Part shown: positions 7,203-16,916 of the stretch, piece by piece
Numbering within the stretch: the stretch's first letter is position 1
Layout of the letters: each line of letters begins with the position of its first letter
From: Candidatus Caenarcanales bacterium
GTDB lineage: Bacteria > Cyanobacteriota > Vampirovibrionia > LMEP-6097
DNA: 47,191 nucleotides
Reading direction: 5' to 3'
Assembly: GCA_013216135.1 (NCBI GenBank)
Contig: JABSOS010000023.1
Coordinates: forward strand, 1-47,191
Made by a program: the position numbers and the translations under genes
Notes under the pieces: model-generated
The model's input: only the letters and a program-made list of their open reading frames with translations
What the model was told of the DNA's origin: nothing
Database searches by the model: none

Positions 7203-8972
7203 ATGAGTGAAAAAAGAAATGTCATAGTGAGGATAGCAGGTGCCGCTGGTGATGGTATTGCATCTACCGGTGAGCTATTTGGTAAAACCTGCTCTAGAAT
7301 GGGTTTACACGTCATGGCCTATAACTCTTATCAATCAGCGATTAGAGGTGGACACGTGTGGCTACAGTTAAATGTAGGTGAAGAAAAGACGAGATGTCAT
7401 GGTGAACAACCAGAAGTTGCTCTTCTTTTAAATAAAACTAGTCCTGAAGTTCATATCCCAGATATGAAGCCAGGTGGAATTGTTTTTTACGACGTATCTA
7501 AAATTAAAGATGATTTAACAGTAATGAGAGATGATCTTAATTACTATGCTTTAGACTTTAAAGCACTTTGTGATTTTGAAGGAACTTCTCCAGTAATGGT
7601 TAACGTAATGTTAGCTGGTGCTCTAATTCAAGCTATTGGTTTAGACACTTCTGTAGGAATGGAATTCTTCGAAGAGAAATTCTCTAAGAAAGGTCAAGAA
7701 ATTGTTGAAGTTAACCAGAAAGTTTTCAACGCTGGTATCGAGTGGGCTAAAGAAAATGTAAAAGATTTCTCTGTAGCTCTTAAAGGTGATGGAACTAAAA
7801 GAATGTTCCTTACTGGTAACGATGCTTTCGGTATGGGATTTATCGCAGGTGGTCTTAAGTCTTACGCTGCATATCCTATGTCTCCAGCTACTGGTATTCT
7901 TCACTATCTTTCAAGACAAGCTAAAAAATGTAAGCTTCTTGTTAAACAAACTGAAGATGAATTAGCAGCAGCTAACTTCATTATCGGTTCTGGTCAAGCA
8001 GGAGTAAGATCTGCTACAGCAACTGCTGGTGGTGGTTTCTGTTTAATGGTTGAGGCTTTAGGTCTTGCTGGTATGCTTGAAGTACCTACCGTTTATGTTT
8101 CTGTAATGCGTGGTGGTCCTTCTACAGGTATCCCTACTAAGCAAGAACAGGCTGATATTAAACTTGTTATGGGTGGTAACGGTGATTTCCCTAGAATCGT
8201 AATCGCTCCTAAAGATACTGATGACGCTTTCGTTCAGGCTGCAAGAGCACTTAACTTAGCTGAAAAATATCAAGTTCCTGTAATCATCCTTTCTGACTTG
8301 TTCTTATCAGAGCACTATCAGACAGTTGATCCATTCGATTTCTCTAAAGTTACTATCGAGCGTGGTAAGTACATGAGAGAACTTCCGAAGGATGCTCCTA
8401 GATACAAGAGATATGAAGTTACTGATGATGGTATCTCTCCTAGACTTGTTCCTGGTGCTGATGGTCATATGTATTGTTCTGGTTCAGATGAGCACGATGA
8501 AGATGGTGAGTTAGTTTCTGATATCTTAGCTGGTTTACCAAGAGCTAAAGAAGTTAGATTAAAAATGCATCCTAAGAGAATGCGTAAAGAAGAAACTATG
8601 CTGAAAGAGGGTGATATCGCTCTTCCTGAGATCACTGGTCCAGCTGATGCGAAGCTTACTCTTATGGGATGGGGTTCTACTTTCGATTACATCGAAGATG
8701 CTTGTGAGACTCTAAGAGCTGATGGTTTATCTGTAAACCACTTACACTTTACTGATCTATATCCTATGGATAAAGAGAAAGTGAAAGAGCTTCTTGCATC
8801 TTGCAATGAAATCGTAGCTGTTGAGAACAACATGACTAACCAAATGTGTAAATTAATCCTAGGTGAAACTGGATTTGAAATCACTAGATCTATCAACAGA
8901 TTCGATGGTGAGCCATTTACAGGTGAGTATATCGTTAACGAAGTTAAAAAAAAGGAGTTAATTAATGCCTGA
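7203..8972 (+). CDS. korA: 2-oxoacid:ferredoxin oxidoreductase, fused gamma/alpha subunit (KorA type)
   Basis: 589 aa. Residues 1-185 are the gamma domain (GAAGDGIASTGELFGKTC, then SYQSAIRGGHVW) and about 195-589 the alpha domain (GNDAFGMGFIAGG, YPMSPATGILHYL, QTEDELAAANFIIGSGQAG, MRGGPSTGIPTKQEQAD). Together with KorB it catalyses CoA-dependent oxidative decarboxylation of a 2-oxoacid, most likely 2-oxoglutarate, reducing ferredoxin in the cytoplasm. The gamma-alpha fusion is usual for this subgroup. It overlaps korB by 8 nt, so the two are one operon. Many codons end in C (AAC, ATC, TTC) and arginine is mostly AGA, unlike the unknown genes nearby, which suggests high expression. No Shine-Dalgarno precedes the ATG. 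Substrate preference (2-oxoglutarate versus other 2-oxoacids) is inferred from family resemblance. Confidence 0.93.
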   Translation: MSEKRNVIVRIAGAAGDGIASTGELFGKTCSRMGLHVMAYNSYQSAIRGGHVWLQLNVGEEKTRCHGEQPEVALLLNKTSPEVHIPDMKPGGIVFYDVSKIKDDLTVMRDDLNYYALDFKALCDFEGTSPVMVNVMLAGALIQAIGLDTSVGMEFFEEKFSKKGQEIVEVNQKVFNAGIEWAKENVKDFSVALKGDGTKRMFLTGNDAFGMGFIAGGLKSYAAYPMSPATGILHYLSRQAKKCKLLVKQTEDELAAANFIIGSGQAGVRSATATAGGGFCLMVEALGLAGMLEVPTVYVSVMRGGPSTGIPTKQEQADIKLVMGGNGDFPRIVIAPKDTDDAFVQAARALNLAEKYQVPVIILSDLFLSEHYQTVDPFDFSKVTIERGKYMRELPKDAPRYKRYEVTDDGISPRLVPGADGHMYCSGSDEHDEDGELVSDILAGLPRAKEVRLKMHPKRMRKEETMLKEGDIALPEITGPADAKLTLMGWGSTFDYIEDACETLRADGLSVNHLHFTDLYPMDKEKVKELLASCNEIVAVENNMTNQMCKLILGETGFEITRSINRFDGEPFTGEYIVNEVKKKELINA

Positions 8973-9846
8973 TACTACAGACAGAGAAATAACAGTAAAA
9001 GATTTTAAAGGTCACATTAATCCTGATTGGTGTCCTGGATGTGGTGATTTCGGTGTACTAAATGTACTTCAAAGATCACTTGCTGAAATGAATATCGCTC
9101 CAGAAGAAGTAATGATCGTTTCTGGTATCGGTTGTTCATCTAACCTTCCAGGTTTCATAAACACTTATGGAATGCACACACTTCACGGAAGATCACTTCC
9201 TATCGCTCAAGGATTCAAGCTTGCTAACCATGGCATGCACGTAATCGCTTGTGGTGGTGACGGTGATGGTCTTGGAATTGGTGTTGGTCACTTAATTCAC
9301 TCTATGAGACGTAATGTAGATATGACTTACATCATCATGGATAACTCAATCTATGGTTTAACTACTGGTCAGACTTCACCTACAAGTGGATTTAACATGA
9401 AAACTAAATCTACTCCATTCGGTAACCCTGAGCTTCCAGTTAACCCTATGGCACTCGCTATCTCTGCTGGATGTAGCTTTGTTGCTAGAGGTTTCTCTGG
9501 TAATCCTAAGCAGTTAGTTGAGATTTATAAAGCAGCGATTAAGCACAAAGGATTTGCTTTCATCGATACTTTCAGTCCATGTGTAACTTTCAACAAAGTT
9601 AACACTGCTCAGTACTATAGAGAAAACACTTATGATATCCAAGAAGATGGACACGATTCTTCTGATATGCAAGCTGCTTTCGCTAGAGCAATGGAAGACG
9701 GTAAAATCGGAACTGGTATTTTCTACCAAAAAGAAAGACCAACTTATGAAGAGCCTGAAAAAGAAACTTTCGATATTCCATTAGTAGATCAACCTCTAGG
9801 AGTGGATGAGAAGTTAGCGAACGAATTAAACGCACAGTTCTTATAA
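8965..9846 (+). CDS. korB: 2-oxoacid:ferredoxin oxidoreductase, beta (TPP-binding) subunit
   Basis: 293 aa, typical length. It carries the N-terminal WCPGCGDFG motif (residues 22-30), SGIGCSSN, and the thiamine diphosphate/Mg-binding stretch GGDGDGLGIGVGH (about 97-109) followed by MDNSIYGLTTGQTSPT. It binds TPP and an Fe-S cluster and pairs with the fused gamma-alpha subunit encoded just upstream. The ATG overlaps the end of korA by 8 nt and has a good AAGGAG ribosome binding site 8-9 nt upstream inside korA, so the pair is co-translated. A strong terminator follows 25 nt after the stop. Confidence 0.96.
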   Translation: MPDTTDREITVKDFKGHINPDWCPGCGDFGVLNVLQRSLAEMNIAPEEVMIVSGIGCSSNLPGFINTYGMHTLHGRSLPIAQGFKLANHGMHVIACGGDGDGLGIGVGHLIHSMRRNVDMTYIIMDNSIYGLTTGQTSPTSGFNMKTKSTPFGNPELPVNPMALAISAGCSFVARGFSGNPKQLVEIYKAAIKHKGFAFIDTFSPCVTFNKVNTAQYYRENTYDIQEDGHDSSDMQAAFARAMEDGKIGTGIFYQKERPTYEEPEKETFDIPLVDQPLGVDEKLANELNAQFL

Positions 9847-9868
9847 GTAATAGAGAAAAGTGTAGATT

Positions 9869-9902
9869 TTAAAAAGGAACCCCTTAGGGGTTCCTTTTTA
9901 AA
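9869..9902. terminator. Bidirectional intrinsic terminator after korB
   Basis: Perfect inverted repeat with left arm AAAAAGGAACCCC (9871-9883) and right arm GGGGTTCCTTTTT (9887-9899) around a 3-nt spacer, giving a GC-rich stem flanked by A and T runs. It can end korAB transcription on the plus strand and the minus-strand gene that stops at 9945. Confidence 0.95.
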
Positions 9903-9944
9903 ATTTATAGTGTTAAAGTATCTTTTGAGTAAATATAATATTTA

Positions 9945-11651
9945 TTAGTTTATTTTTTGAATTGGCTTAGCATAAGAACTTCCTTCACCATAATATGATA
10001 GGGCACCATTTATTACTTTATATTTTCTATAGTAAATTTTTACTGTTTTAATTTTTTGCGCACTCTGCCCATCCATAGTTATTTTATTTATTTCATAGAA
10101 ATTATTTCCTGAATTACTGTTGTTTACAGGAGATTTTTCAATACTTGATTGTTGTGCTGTAGATAAAACCATTCCTTGAGTGGCATTTGTGATTTTCTCA
10201 AATAATTGTTCTCTATTCAGAACGCCATATTTTTTTAATAGAGCTTGATACTCTGTACTTAGAGTAAAGTTTTTTTTGAGTATCTGTAAATCCTGTAGTA
10301 ATTCATCTGTAAGTAAAATATCTTTAGGATTTTTACCAAGAGGCATTTTAGCGTAGATTTCTTGAGGTATTTCTGTTGTGTCTGCTTTCTGATCTTGATC
10401 AAAGTCTAAATAGATTTTCCCTGTTTTAGGATCTTTGATTACTTGTGTGTGAATCTCATCATAAGCTGATAGGTCACAGGAATCATTTACTTGCTTGTTA
10501 TACAATTTTTTGTTTCCATTTTCATCTTCGGAACATACAATAATTGGTCGTCTACCGTCGTTGCTTTGTGCAAGTTTGTAACCACTAATTTTATTATTAT
10601 TACCTACAGCCATAAGTATTTTGACATTAGGGAATTCAGTTAAAATTTTTGAAAGCAGTTCTATATCTAGAAAAGCATTCATACTTTTTTGATCAATATA
10701 ATTTAAGATTCTACTTCTATGAGGTTCTTTGTGATAATTTTTTTGAGTCGCGCCAGCTGAAATATCATTTAATTCATTTGGGTCTATCATAGCTTTGGTA
10801 TCCAATCTTGATATTGAGACTATTATTGGTCGATGAGGGTATGAATGTACTACTTCTCTAATTTGTTTTAGGATGAGATTATTTTTTTCTATTACTGAAA
10901 GTTTTATATTTTCAGGTAATTTAGTTGTTTTATCAGCATAGTCGAATTGGGGGCATAAAGGGTTGTTTACGATAGCTTGAGCGTGTTTCATTGCGTGCGA
11001 GGCAGCTCCTTCAAACGTTTCTATGTGTGGGTTTGCTTGATTAGCTTGAAAATAATTAATTTCAAATTCATAGTCTCTTCCATCAATATGGTGATCTAAA
11101 ATTAAAACGATAGGTCTATCTGCATCATTTTTTATTTGATCTAGGGCACAGCTACTTGGGTATTGAGGGTAAATATTAGGAAAGCTTGGATCTACGTAAG
11201 TCCAGTTCTGTATCAAGATTCTAAGGAATTCTTTTTCTATTGTTGATAATTTCTCTGCATTTATATTAGAAATTTGTTCGTAAGTAATTTTTTGTGAATT
11301 TGGCTCTAAGTTAAGCTCTCTTCTTAGAAGCTCAAGAGCATCTTTGACAAAGCTACTTACATTTGAATTTGAGTATTTGTTATTAAGTTTATTTGAATAG
11401 ATTTGCATTACAGGGTGAACTTTTTGATAGAAATATTTTATTTTTTCTAGTCTATGACTAGAGTCTGTGTAATTGATAGGTTCAGGAATTTTATAATTAT
11501 AATTAGAAAGATATTCAATTTTTTCTCTTCTTTTGCTGTCTGAGTTTGGACTAAAAGGATCTTCTGCTTCTGCAAGAGTTGCAGGTGTAAATAAACTTTT
11601 TGATATAAAACCAACATTAGCTAATAGAGCAAAATAATTTTTAACTTGCAT
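9945..11651 (-). CDS. Exported divergent subtilisin-like protein, larger paralogue
   Basis: 568 aa with a weak N-terminal signal sequence ending near ATLAEAE. About 120 extra residues precede the part shared with the gene upstream. The shared part carries motifs in subtilase order: PIVLILDHHIDG (Asp186), EGAASHAMKHA (His219), ILMAVGNNNK (Asn351, like the oxyanion Asn) and, near the end, GSSYAKP (Ser559, like GTSMAxP). The Asp-His spacing of 33 matches classical subtilisins (32), while Asn-Ser is stretched to about 208 by an insertion holding DFDQDQKADTTE, a Ca-binding-like loop. The start codon directly abuts the stop of the upstream paralogue (TAG then ATG), so it is the second gene of a two-gene operon. 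Protease activity is inferred from these motifs only; a non-catalytic relative is possible. Confidence 0.7.
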   Translation of the reverse strand: MQVKNYFALLANVGFISKSLFTPATLAEAEDPFSPNSDSKRREKIEYLSNYNYKIPEPINYTDSSHRLEKIKYFYQKVHPVMQIYSNKLNNKYSNSNVSSFVKDALELLRRELNLEPNSQKITYEQISNINAEKLSTIEKEFLRILIQNWTYVDPSFPNIYPQYPSSCALDQIKNDADRPIVLILDHHIDGRDYEFEINYFQANQANPHIETFEGAASHAMKHAQAIVNNPLCPQFDYADKTTKLPENIKLSVIEKNNLILKQIREVVHSYPHRPIIVSISRLDTKAMIDPNELNDISAGATQKNYHKEPHRSRILNYIDQKSMNAFLDIELLSKILTEFPNVKILMAVGNNNKISGYKLAQSNDGRRPIIVCSEDENGNKKLYNKQVNDSCDLSAYDEIHTQVIKDPKTGKIYLDFDQDQKADTTEIPQEIYAKMPLGKNPKDILLTDELLQDLQILKKNFTLSTEYQALLKKYGVLNREQLFEKITNATQGMVLSTAQQSSIEKSPVNNSNSGNNFYEINKITMDGQSAQKIKTVKIYYRKYKVINGALSYYGEGSSYAKPIQKIN

Positions 11652-13040
11652 CTAAAAATTCCTCACTGGTGATCTATTATCTGGGTAAAACTTTTCGCTA
11701 AATTTCTTTACGGGCTTTGCAAAAGAACTACCATAGATGACTCTGGTTAACATACTATTCATACCTGTTTCATAGCTCCTAAAACCAAAGCTTATTTGAT
11801 TACCTTTATAAATTTCAGAAACTTCTCTTAAAGAACCATCATGTTGAGCCAGAACAGGGTGAAGGTTATAAGCAGCATAAAATTGTTTTTTATCTAATAG
11901 CTTACCTTGCAGACAAAAAATGACTCTTTCATAAAGCTGATCATCGCTAATATTAGATTTTCCATTCTCATCAAGTTCATTTTCATTTGAGAAAAATTCT
12001 TTTAGTGATAAAAACTCATTTGAGTTCTTATCATTTCTTTGGATTATTTGTAGCCAGGAAAGCTCTTGGTCAGTGATTAGTAACTGCTTACTAAATTCTT
12101 TACCAATAAGAGTGTTCGCCGAATCACCTTCTGGAACTAGTGTATCTGCTTTTCCATCTTGATTAAAATCAAATCCAATAACTTTATTTGTCTCAGGGTC
12201 TTTGATCGCGCTTATGTTTATTTTACCTTTAGCTGTATATTGTGCTTGAGAGCTATATGGCTTTTTTTGATCACTCTCAGAGCCTACTAAGTATGTTTCA
12301 GGATTTAATCCATGGAGATTTATTTTAGTTCCATCACCAATGCTCATCATGATTTGAACAGCATCACCGAATTCTTCTTTTATACGAGTAAATAGCATAA
12401 TGTCCATATAGGCAAATGAAGGTACTTCACCATTCTCATGATCAAGGTCGATCTCTTTGAGTTTTTCTAAAATGATCTCCCTATGAGGACTTTTCGTGAA
12501 ATTGTCAATATTTGCACCAGGTGATAAGGCGTCTAATTCTTTAGCGGTGACTAGATTATTTGCATTTAGGATTGAGGAAGATATGATAATCGGTCGTCCT
12601 GGATTATCTTCAACAAACTTACGAATTTTTTCAATGATTTTTTGATTATATTCTACTTTTTTTTCCATGCCCTCAAATTCAGCGTTTAGATGCTTAAGCT
12701 CAGAGCATGGTTCTTTGTTTAGGACTGACAGTGCATGGAAACCAGAATGGTTTGGAAGTATTTCATATGAATCCTGTATACCATTTGGGTTAATTTCAAA
12801 ATCTTCATTAATTTTATATGGATTTGAATCTATGATTAAAACCAGAGGTCTTTTCTCAGGATTATTTAAATAAAACTGATCCTCACATTCAATTACATTA
12901 TGTAAACCCTTAAATACATCTGGAGTTTGCATTGTCGTTGGAGCAGGCATTTCTTCAGCAAGTACATTTGAAGCTTGGCTTAAAGCCATTGTCAGCCCAA
13001 TAGGGATCGACAAGATTTTTTGAGTAAGGTTTCTGAGCAT
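11652..13040 (-). CDS. Exported divergent subtilisin-like protein, smaller paralogue
   Basis: 462 aa with a signal peptide (residues 1-29, SIPIGLTMALSQASNVLAEE). It is collinear with the downstream 568-aa protein from the first motif onward: PLVLIIDSNPYK (Asp71), NHSGFHALSVL (His102), IMMSIGDGTK (Asp236 where subtilases have the oxyanion Asn), DFNQDGKADTL (Ca-binding-like loop) and GSSFAKP (Ser439). Asp-His spacing is 31, as in subtilisins. The missing oxyanion Asn may mean weak or lost activity. It is the first gene of the pair. No Shine-Dalgarno is seen; a TATAAT lies 24 nt before the ATG. The fold is inferred from motifs and spacing; overall similarity to known subtilases looks low. Confidence 0.68.
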   Translation of the reverse strand: MLRNLTQKILSIPIGLTMALSQASNVLAEEMPAPTTMQTPDVFKGLHNVIECEDQFYLNNPEKRPLVLIIDSNPYKINEDFEINPNGIQDSYEILPNHSGFHALSVLNKEPCSELKHLNAEFEGMEKKVEYNQKIIEKIRKFVEDNPGRPIIISSSILNANNLVTAKELDALSPGANIDNFTKSPHREIILEKLKEIDLDHENGEVPSFAYMDIMLFTRIKEEFGDAVQIMMSIGDGTKINLHGLNPETYLVGSESDQKKPYSSQAQYTAKGKINISAIKDPETNKVIGFDFNQDGKADTLVPEGDSANTLIGKEFSKQLLITDQELSWLQIIQRNDKNSNEFLSLKEFFSNENELDENGKSNISDDQLYERVIFCLQGKLLDKKQFYAAYNLHPVLAQHDGSLREVSEIYKGNQISFGFRSYETGMNSMLTRVIYGSSFAKPVKKFSEKFYPDNRSPVRNF

Positions 13041-13121
13041 ATTCTATAAATTTATTGGGATTAAAATTATAGAATATTTGTAAAGACTAAATGTGAAATT
13101 TAATGAAAATCAACTTGATCC

Positions 13122-14783
13122 TTAAAGATCAGAACATAAATTATTACAGAATTCAGTGTCACCACCTTGAGCTGAGCATTGGCTTAAACACTCTTCTTGA
13201 GCTTGATTTCCATCTTCTCCAGGGTTACCTTCACCAGAGTCGGGGAGTGTAGGAATATCTACCGGGATTTCTTCTTCTGATGGTAGAGATGGGACATTAA
13301 GAGTAATGTCTACATTTGTTATCGAAATATTATTACTGCTAATACCACCATTTATAGTAATATTTGCATCATTAATTTCAAAGTCAGCATCTATTCTTTG
13401 TAAAACACCTTCAGTGTCTGAATTTGTGATAACTAAGTTACCTTTAGCTTTCTTTAAAGCAAAGCCAGTCATAATAGCTGGACTTTCTGCTGTGATAGTC
13501 ATTTGGAAGTTATCAGTTCCAGTAAGTGTTTGCGTGCCTAAGTCTGGAGCGATAGCGACATCAAAGCTTATAGAGCCACTTGCAGAGAAAGTTCCATTTA
13601 TATTATTTCCAACTAAACTCATTGAACCGTTTAAATCTGAGTTTAAAGTTACTGAAGGATTTAAGATAGAAGCATCTTGGCGCATCTCATTTTCTATCGT
13701 AGTGCTTACTATATTTGCTGGAACACTTATAGGGATAGAATCTCCTTGAAGGAAGCCTAATGCATCATTGATGCTAACGCCGATATCATTTAAGGCACTT
13801 GCAAGCTCACCTGTAGAAACTGACTTCGAGCCATCTTTAGAGTATGAGATGATTGAGCCATCAGCTAAAGTTAAATCAAAACTTTGGTTTTCTTGATTAA
13901 GAATTGCAGTACCTTCAAGCGTTGCGATTACATCTCCAGTTCCAAATGGTCCTTCAAATATTTGAGCAAAACCAGGCACTCCTGATTCTGAGATTAAATC
14001 TGCAGGAATGTCTGAAATATTTACTTCTAGATTATCACCGCCATTATTAGGGTTGTTGAAAACTATATAAAGAGGATCTTCACTAGTTCCTGCACCATAA
14101 CGAAGCTTGGAACCTGTTGTAGTGTCTGCTCCACCAGGACCTGTTTCTGTGCTCAATGGTGAACCACCTAAACCTAAAGCACAGCTACCTGCATTTGCTG
14201 GTAAGTTTAAAGTCGTTGGAACTCCTGGGTCTAAGAATAATGGTGGTGCATTGTTTACTTCAAATTCAGGTAAGCTATTAAATTTTAAATTTGAGCTAGT
14301 TAGTGGCAGTATAGACTGTCCTGAGAAGTTACTTTGAACACTGATACTTTCAGTTTCTCCAGGGATTATAGTTAACTCTAGAGTTGATTCTTCAATGCCA
14401 GCTTGCTTTGCAGCTTTATTAGGCTTTACTGTAAGAGTAATAGTTTGTTCTTCACTTACTTTACTTAGTTTTCTAGCTTGAGAGAAAATTCTAAAATTAT
14501 TTGTCGTAGTATCTGAAGCACTTAAGTCGAATTTGATTACTTTAGGTTTAATTTTCACTAGTTTTTTGTCAGAGCTGATGATTTTAACCCTTGCTTTTTT
14601 AGAAAGACTTAGATCTTCATCTGTATTTAAAGAAAGATTAATGCTCGCTTTATCTTCACTGAGACTTAGAGCTTCATTACTTTTTAGTTCAGCTGCGTTT
14701 ACATTTAAGCCAGCTGCAAATAATGCTGAGCAAAATAATATGCTTGTTTTTTTGAAACTTACAAAACCAGGAAATTTAAACAT
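13122..14783 (-). CDS. Exported surface-type beta-rich protein of unknown function
   Basis: 553 aa. A signal peptide covers about residues 1-30 (TSILFCSALFAAGLNVNAAE). The rest is low in aromatic and basic residues and rich in Ser, Thr, Asn, Asp and Gly, typical of beta-rich surface proteins. Residues 30-150 look like an Ig-like or Calx-beta-like strand pattern. The C terminus has four close cysteines (ECLSQC and FCNNLC) that could form two disulfides. Its promoter is well placed (see 14791-14820) and the ATG lies 7 nt after the -10 box, so the mRNA may be leaderless. It is upstream of, and in the same direction as, the subtilisin-like pair. No family is recognised; adhesin or matrix component is only a guess. 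Confidence 0.75.
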   Translation of the reverse strand: MFKFPGFVSFKKTSILFCSALFAAGLNVNAAELKSNEALSLSEDKASINLSLNTDEDLSLSKKARVKIISSDKKLVKIKPKVIKFDLSASDTTTNNFRIFSQARKLSKVSEEQTITLTVKPNKAAKQAGIEESTLELTIIPGETESISVQSNFSGQSILPLTSSNLKFNSLPEFEVNNAPPLFLDPGVPTTLNLPANAGSCALGLGGSPLSTETGPGGADTTTGSKLRYGAGTSEDPLYIVFNNPNNGGDNLEVNISDIPADLISESGVPGFAQIFEGPFGTGDVIATLEGTAILNQENQSFDLTLADGSIISYSKDGSKSVSTGELASALNDIGVSINDALGFLQGDSIPISVPANIVSTTIENEMRQDASILNPSVTLNSDLNGSMSLVGNNINGTFSASGSISFDVAIAPDLGTQTLTGTDNFQMTITAESPAIMTGFALKKAKGNLVITNSDTEGVLQRIDADFEINDANITINGGISSNNISITNVDITLNVPSLPSEEEIPVDIPTLPDSGEGNPGEDGNQAQEECLSQCSAQGGDTEFCNNLCSDL

Positions 14784-14790
14784 AAGTATT

Positions 14791-14820
14791 ATTTTAGTAA
14801 AATTTTCTACTTTTTGTCTA
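14791..14820 (-). promoter_or_regulatory. Promoter of the 553-aa exported protein
   Basis: On the minus strand TAGACA (14820-14815) and TAAAAT (14796-14791) are separated by 18 nt. The -10 ends 7 nt before the ATG at 14783, so transcription should start at or next to the start codon. The same TAGACA-N18 arrangement is used before rpmH. Confidence 0.55.
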
Positions 14821-15047
14821 AGTTAAAGTGGGGAATTTTAATTATAAATTTTAGAGAAAGCTATATTATCTAGCCTGGAGATCATGACTTTTTCTTTTAA
14901 TCTAAGCTCTTGCTTGAGTTTGATTAAGATAAGTCCACAAATGGCTGTGGATTGTGTATATATAAGCTATGATTGTGATTACTAGTTAATATTTCCTTAA
15001 TTATTTTCGATTCGAAGATTAGGGCTAAAGAATGAGGATCGCTTGAC

Positions 15048-16916
15048 TTGCGTGTAAAGGATAGAGAACAAGTCAATAACAAAGCACTAGGGACGTTTGC
15101 GCCTGGACAGGATTCTTTATCTTCTAAAACCTTTAAACCAGGAACTGAATTTACTACAGAGCACTTTGCAAGTCAATTAGAAAGAGATTTAGATAAATTA
15201 GATGATGCTAGAAGATTAAAAAATCTTAGTCAAAAGTATGATGATTTTAAAGAGAAGTTAGAGGCTGATTTTGCAGCCAATGCAGCTGAGAGTTTAAACC
15301 CTGTTGATCAGACTCCTGAAGAAAAACCAAAACTAGCAAGTGATACGGTAGCAGATTTCTTTGAGTCTAAAGGTCCTTTAAAACCTTTAGGACAGTTAAT
15401 TAGAAGTCTAAGTAAGTCTGACAGTGCAGTACGTAAATTCATGGGTTCTTATGCAAATATGCTTACCTTTGCTACCAACCTTTCAGCGCAGGTTTTAGGT
15501 GAGTCTCATCCACTTATGAAGCCGATCGGTAATTTAGCTTACCGTTCATTTGTTTTCATGAATGGTTTAATGACTACGGTAAATGGTCTTGCAAAAAATA
15601 GAGGGATCTTTACATCAGGGCACGCTGCTGACATGGCGATAGCTTTTGCTCCTTTAGATATAATGTATCAGCTTAGAGGCTTTAGTGTCGGGCAGTATAA
15701 CTTGGATAATGCTTTGCATAAGTCTTCTAAAGATGCTCCAGGCGGTGTTTACAAAAATATTGGACATTCATTGAAAGTTTCTCTTTCTCGTCTAGCTGAG
15801 TTTCCAGTTGAACTAATAAAAGATGTAAGTAGAATTTTTGGTGAGCAAGGTACAAGTCTCAAAGAAAAAGTTAGTAAGTTTATGAAGGAAAGTCTTTTCA
15901 GTACTGAAAAAGCGACGATGGGTATCATTGGTGGTTTGGCTGCTATTAATGGAGCGATTTTAAATGTATTAGGCTTCAAAACCGCTGGAAAGATCTCTAG
16001 GGATTTAATTGGTGCAGTAGCTGTTGATGCGGAAAGATTTAATATTCAAAATCTAAGAGAAGGTAAGTTATTCTATTGGCTTGCTGGAGCATTATTCTCT
16101 GGTGGCACCCTCTCTGATATGACGAAAAATACTCGTATGCAAATCGTGTTCGATTCTTTAGCGAAGATGGCTGCAACTGAAATGAATCGTCGTGGAGAAT
16201 TAGATAAAGATGTTCATAACGAGCCGATCCCAATTCCTTGGGAAAATCCTATCGGCTTTATGCAAGCGACTGGAAAGGCAGTTGCAGAAATGTTTGTAGC
16301 AAGATCATCTGCTACAGCCCCTCAAGCTTCAGCGGTATCTGAAGAGGTTAAGGAGATGCCGCTTGAAGCTCAAAAACCATTATTAGCTCCAATCGCTCCA
16401 GTGCTTAAAGAAGCTGTGAGTACTTTAGCGACTGAGCGTAAGCGTTCTTATGCTGATAGGGATAGCTCTTACTTAGATAGTATTTATGATGACTATGATT
16501 ATGTGAAGTCGCAGCCGAAGGCTGCTCAGCCAGTGCCTGTGAAGGTTGTAGAGGAGCCACCTGTGGTGGAGGAGGAGACGCCTGTTGATGAGAAGCCTCA
16601 AGTTGAAGAGGAGAAACTACCGCTTAATGGAGTTTCACCGATTGTTGAGGAAACAGTTGTATATCCTAATTATAGGGTGATTAACACTTCTTATACAGAG
16701 CCTGTTGATCCAAGTGCTTGGAATGGTAAGAGTAAGATCGTTGCATCTGAAGATTATAGTAAGGACTTTGATGACTACTTTGGAACTGAGAGTGTCGATA
16801 GACCTAAGTCTGAGACTATCAACTATTCACCAGTCACCTCAACAGTATCTGAACAACTGGGTAAAAGTTTCAAAAGTGATCAAGAAAAAAACTTATCTGG
16901 ACCTAAGGTTATTTAA
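15048..16916 (+). CDS. Unknown 622-aa protein with hydrophobic middle and Pro/Glu-rich tail
   Basis: Starts with TTG at 15048, with GAGG about 10 nt upstream; the nearer ATG at 15032 is in another frame and stops at once. Residues 1-110 are charged and helical. About 115-360 contain several moderately hydrophobic helices (SYANMLTFATNL, GNLAYRSFVFMNGLMTTVNG, MGIIGGLAAINGAILNVLGF, FYWLAGALFSGG), suggesting membrane contact. About 400-530 is a low-complexity Pro/Glu/Val linker (VKVVEEPPVVEEETP). No signal peptide and no recognised family. The 220-nt gap upstream holds only a small inverted repeat (TCCACA/TGTGGA, 14934-14951). It ends in a 4-nt convergent overlap with the next minus-strand gene. 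Confidence 0.7.
   Translation: MRVKDREQVNNKALGTFAPGQDSLSSKTFKPGTEFTTEHFASQLERDLDKLDDARRLKNLSQKYDDFKEKLEADFAANAAESLNPVDQTPEEKPKLASDTVADFFESKGPLKPLGQLIRSLSKSDSAVRKFMGSYANMLTFATNLSAQVLGESHPLMKPIGNLAYRSFVFMNGLMTTVNGLAKNRGIFTSGHAADMAIAFAPLDIMYQLRGFSVGQYNLDNALHKSSKDAPGGVYKNIGHSLKVSLSRLAEFPVELIKDVSRIFGEQGTSLKEKVSKFMKESLFSTEKATMGIIGGLAAINGAILNVLGFKTAGKISRDLIGAVAVDAERFNIQNLREGKLFYWLAGALFSGGTLSDMTKNTRMQIVFDSLAKMAATEMNRRGELDKDVHNEPIPIPWENPIGFMQATGKAVAEMFVARSSATAPQASAVSEEVKEMPLEAQKPLLAPIAPVLKEAVSTLATERKRSYADRDSSYLDSIYDDYDYVKSQPKAAQPVPVKVVEEPPVVEEETPVDEKPQVEEEKLPLNGVSPIVEETVVYPNYRVINTSYTEPVDPSAWNGKSKIVASEDYSKDFDDYFGTESVDRPKSETINYSPVTSTVSEQLGKSFKSDQEKNLSGPKVI

Noticed and set aside
13306..14826. Several plus-strand frames opposite the 553-aa exported protein.
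   Set aside because: They have hydrophobic, repetitive translations typical of antisense shadows, and the minus-strand gene has a signal peptide and promoter.
14934..14951. A DnaA box or origin element at the TCCACA/TGTGGA inverted repeat.
   Set aside because: Each half has two mismatches from TTATCCACA, there is no cluster of boxes and no dnaA gene; rpmH-rnpA 15 kb away is not enough to call an origin.
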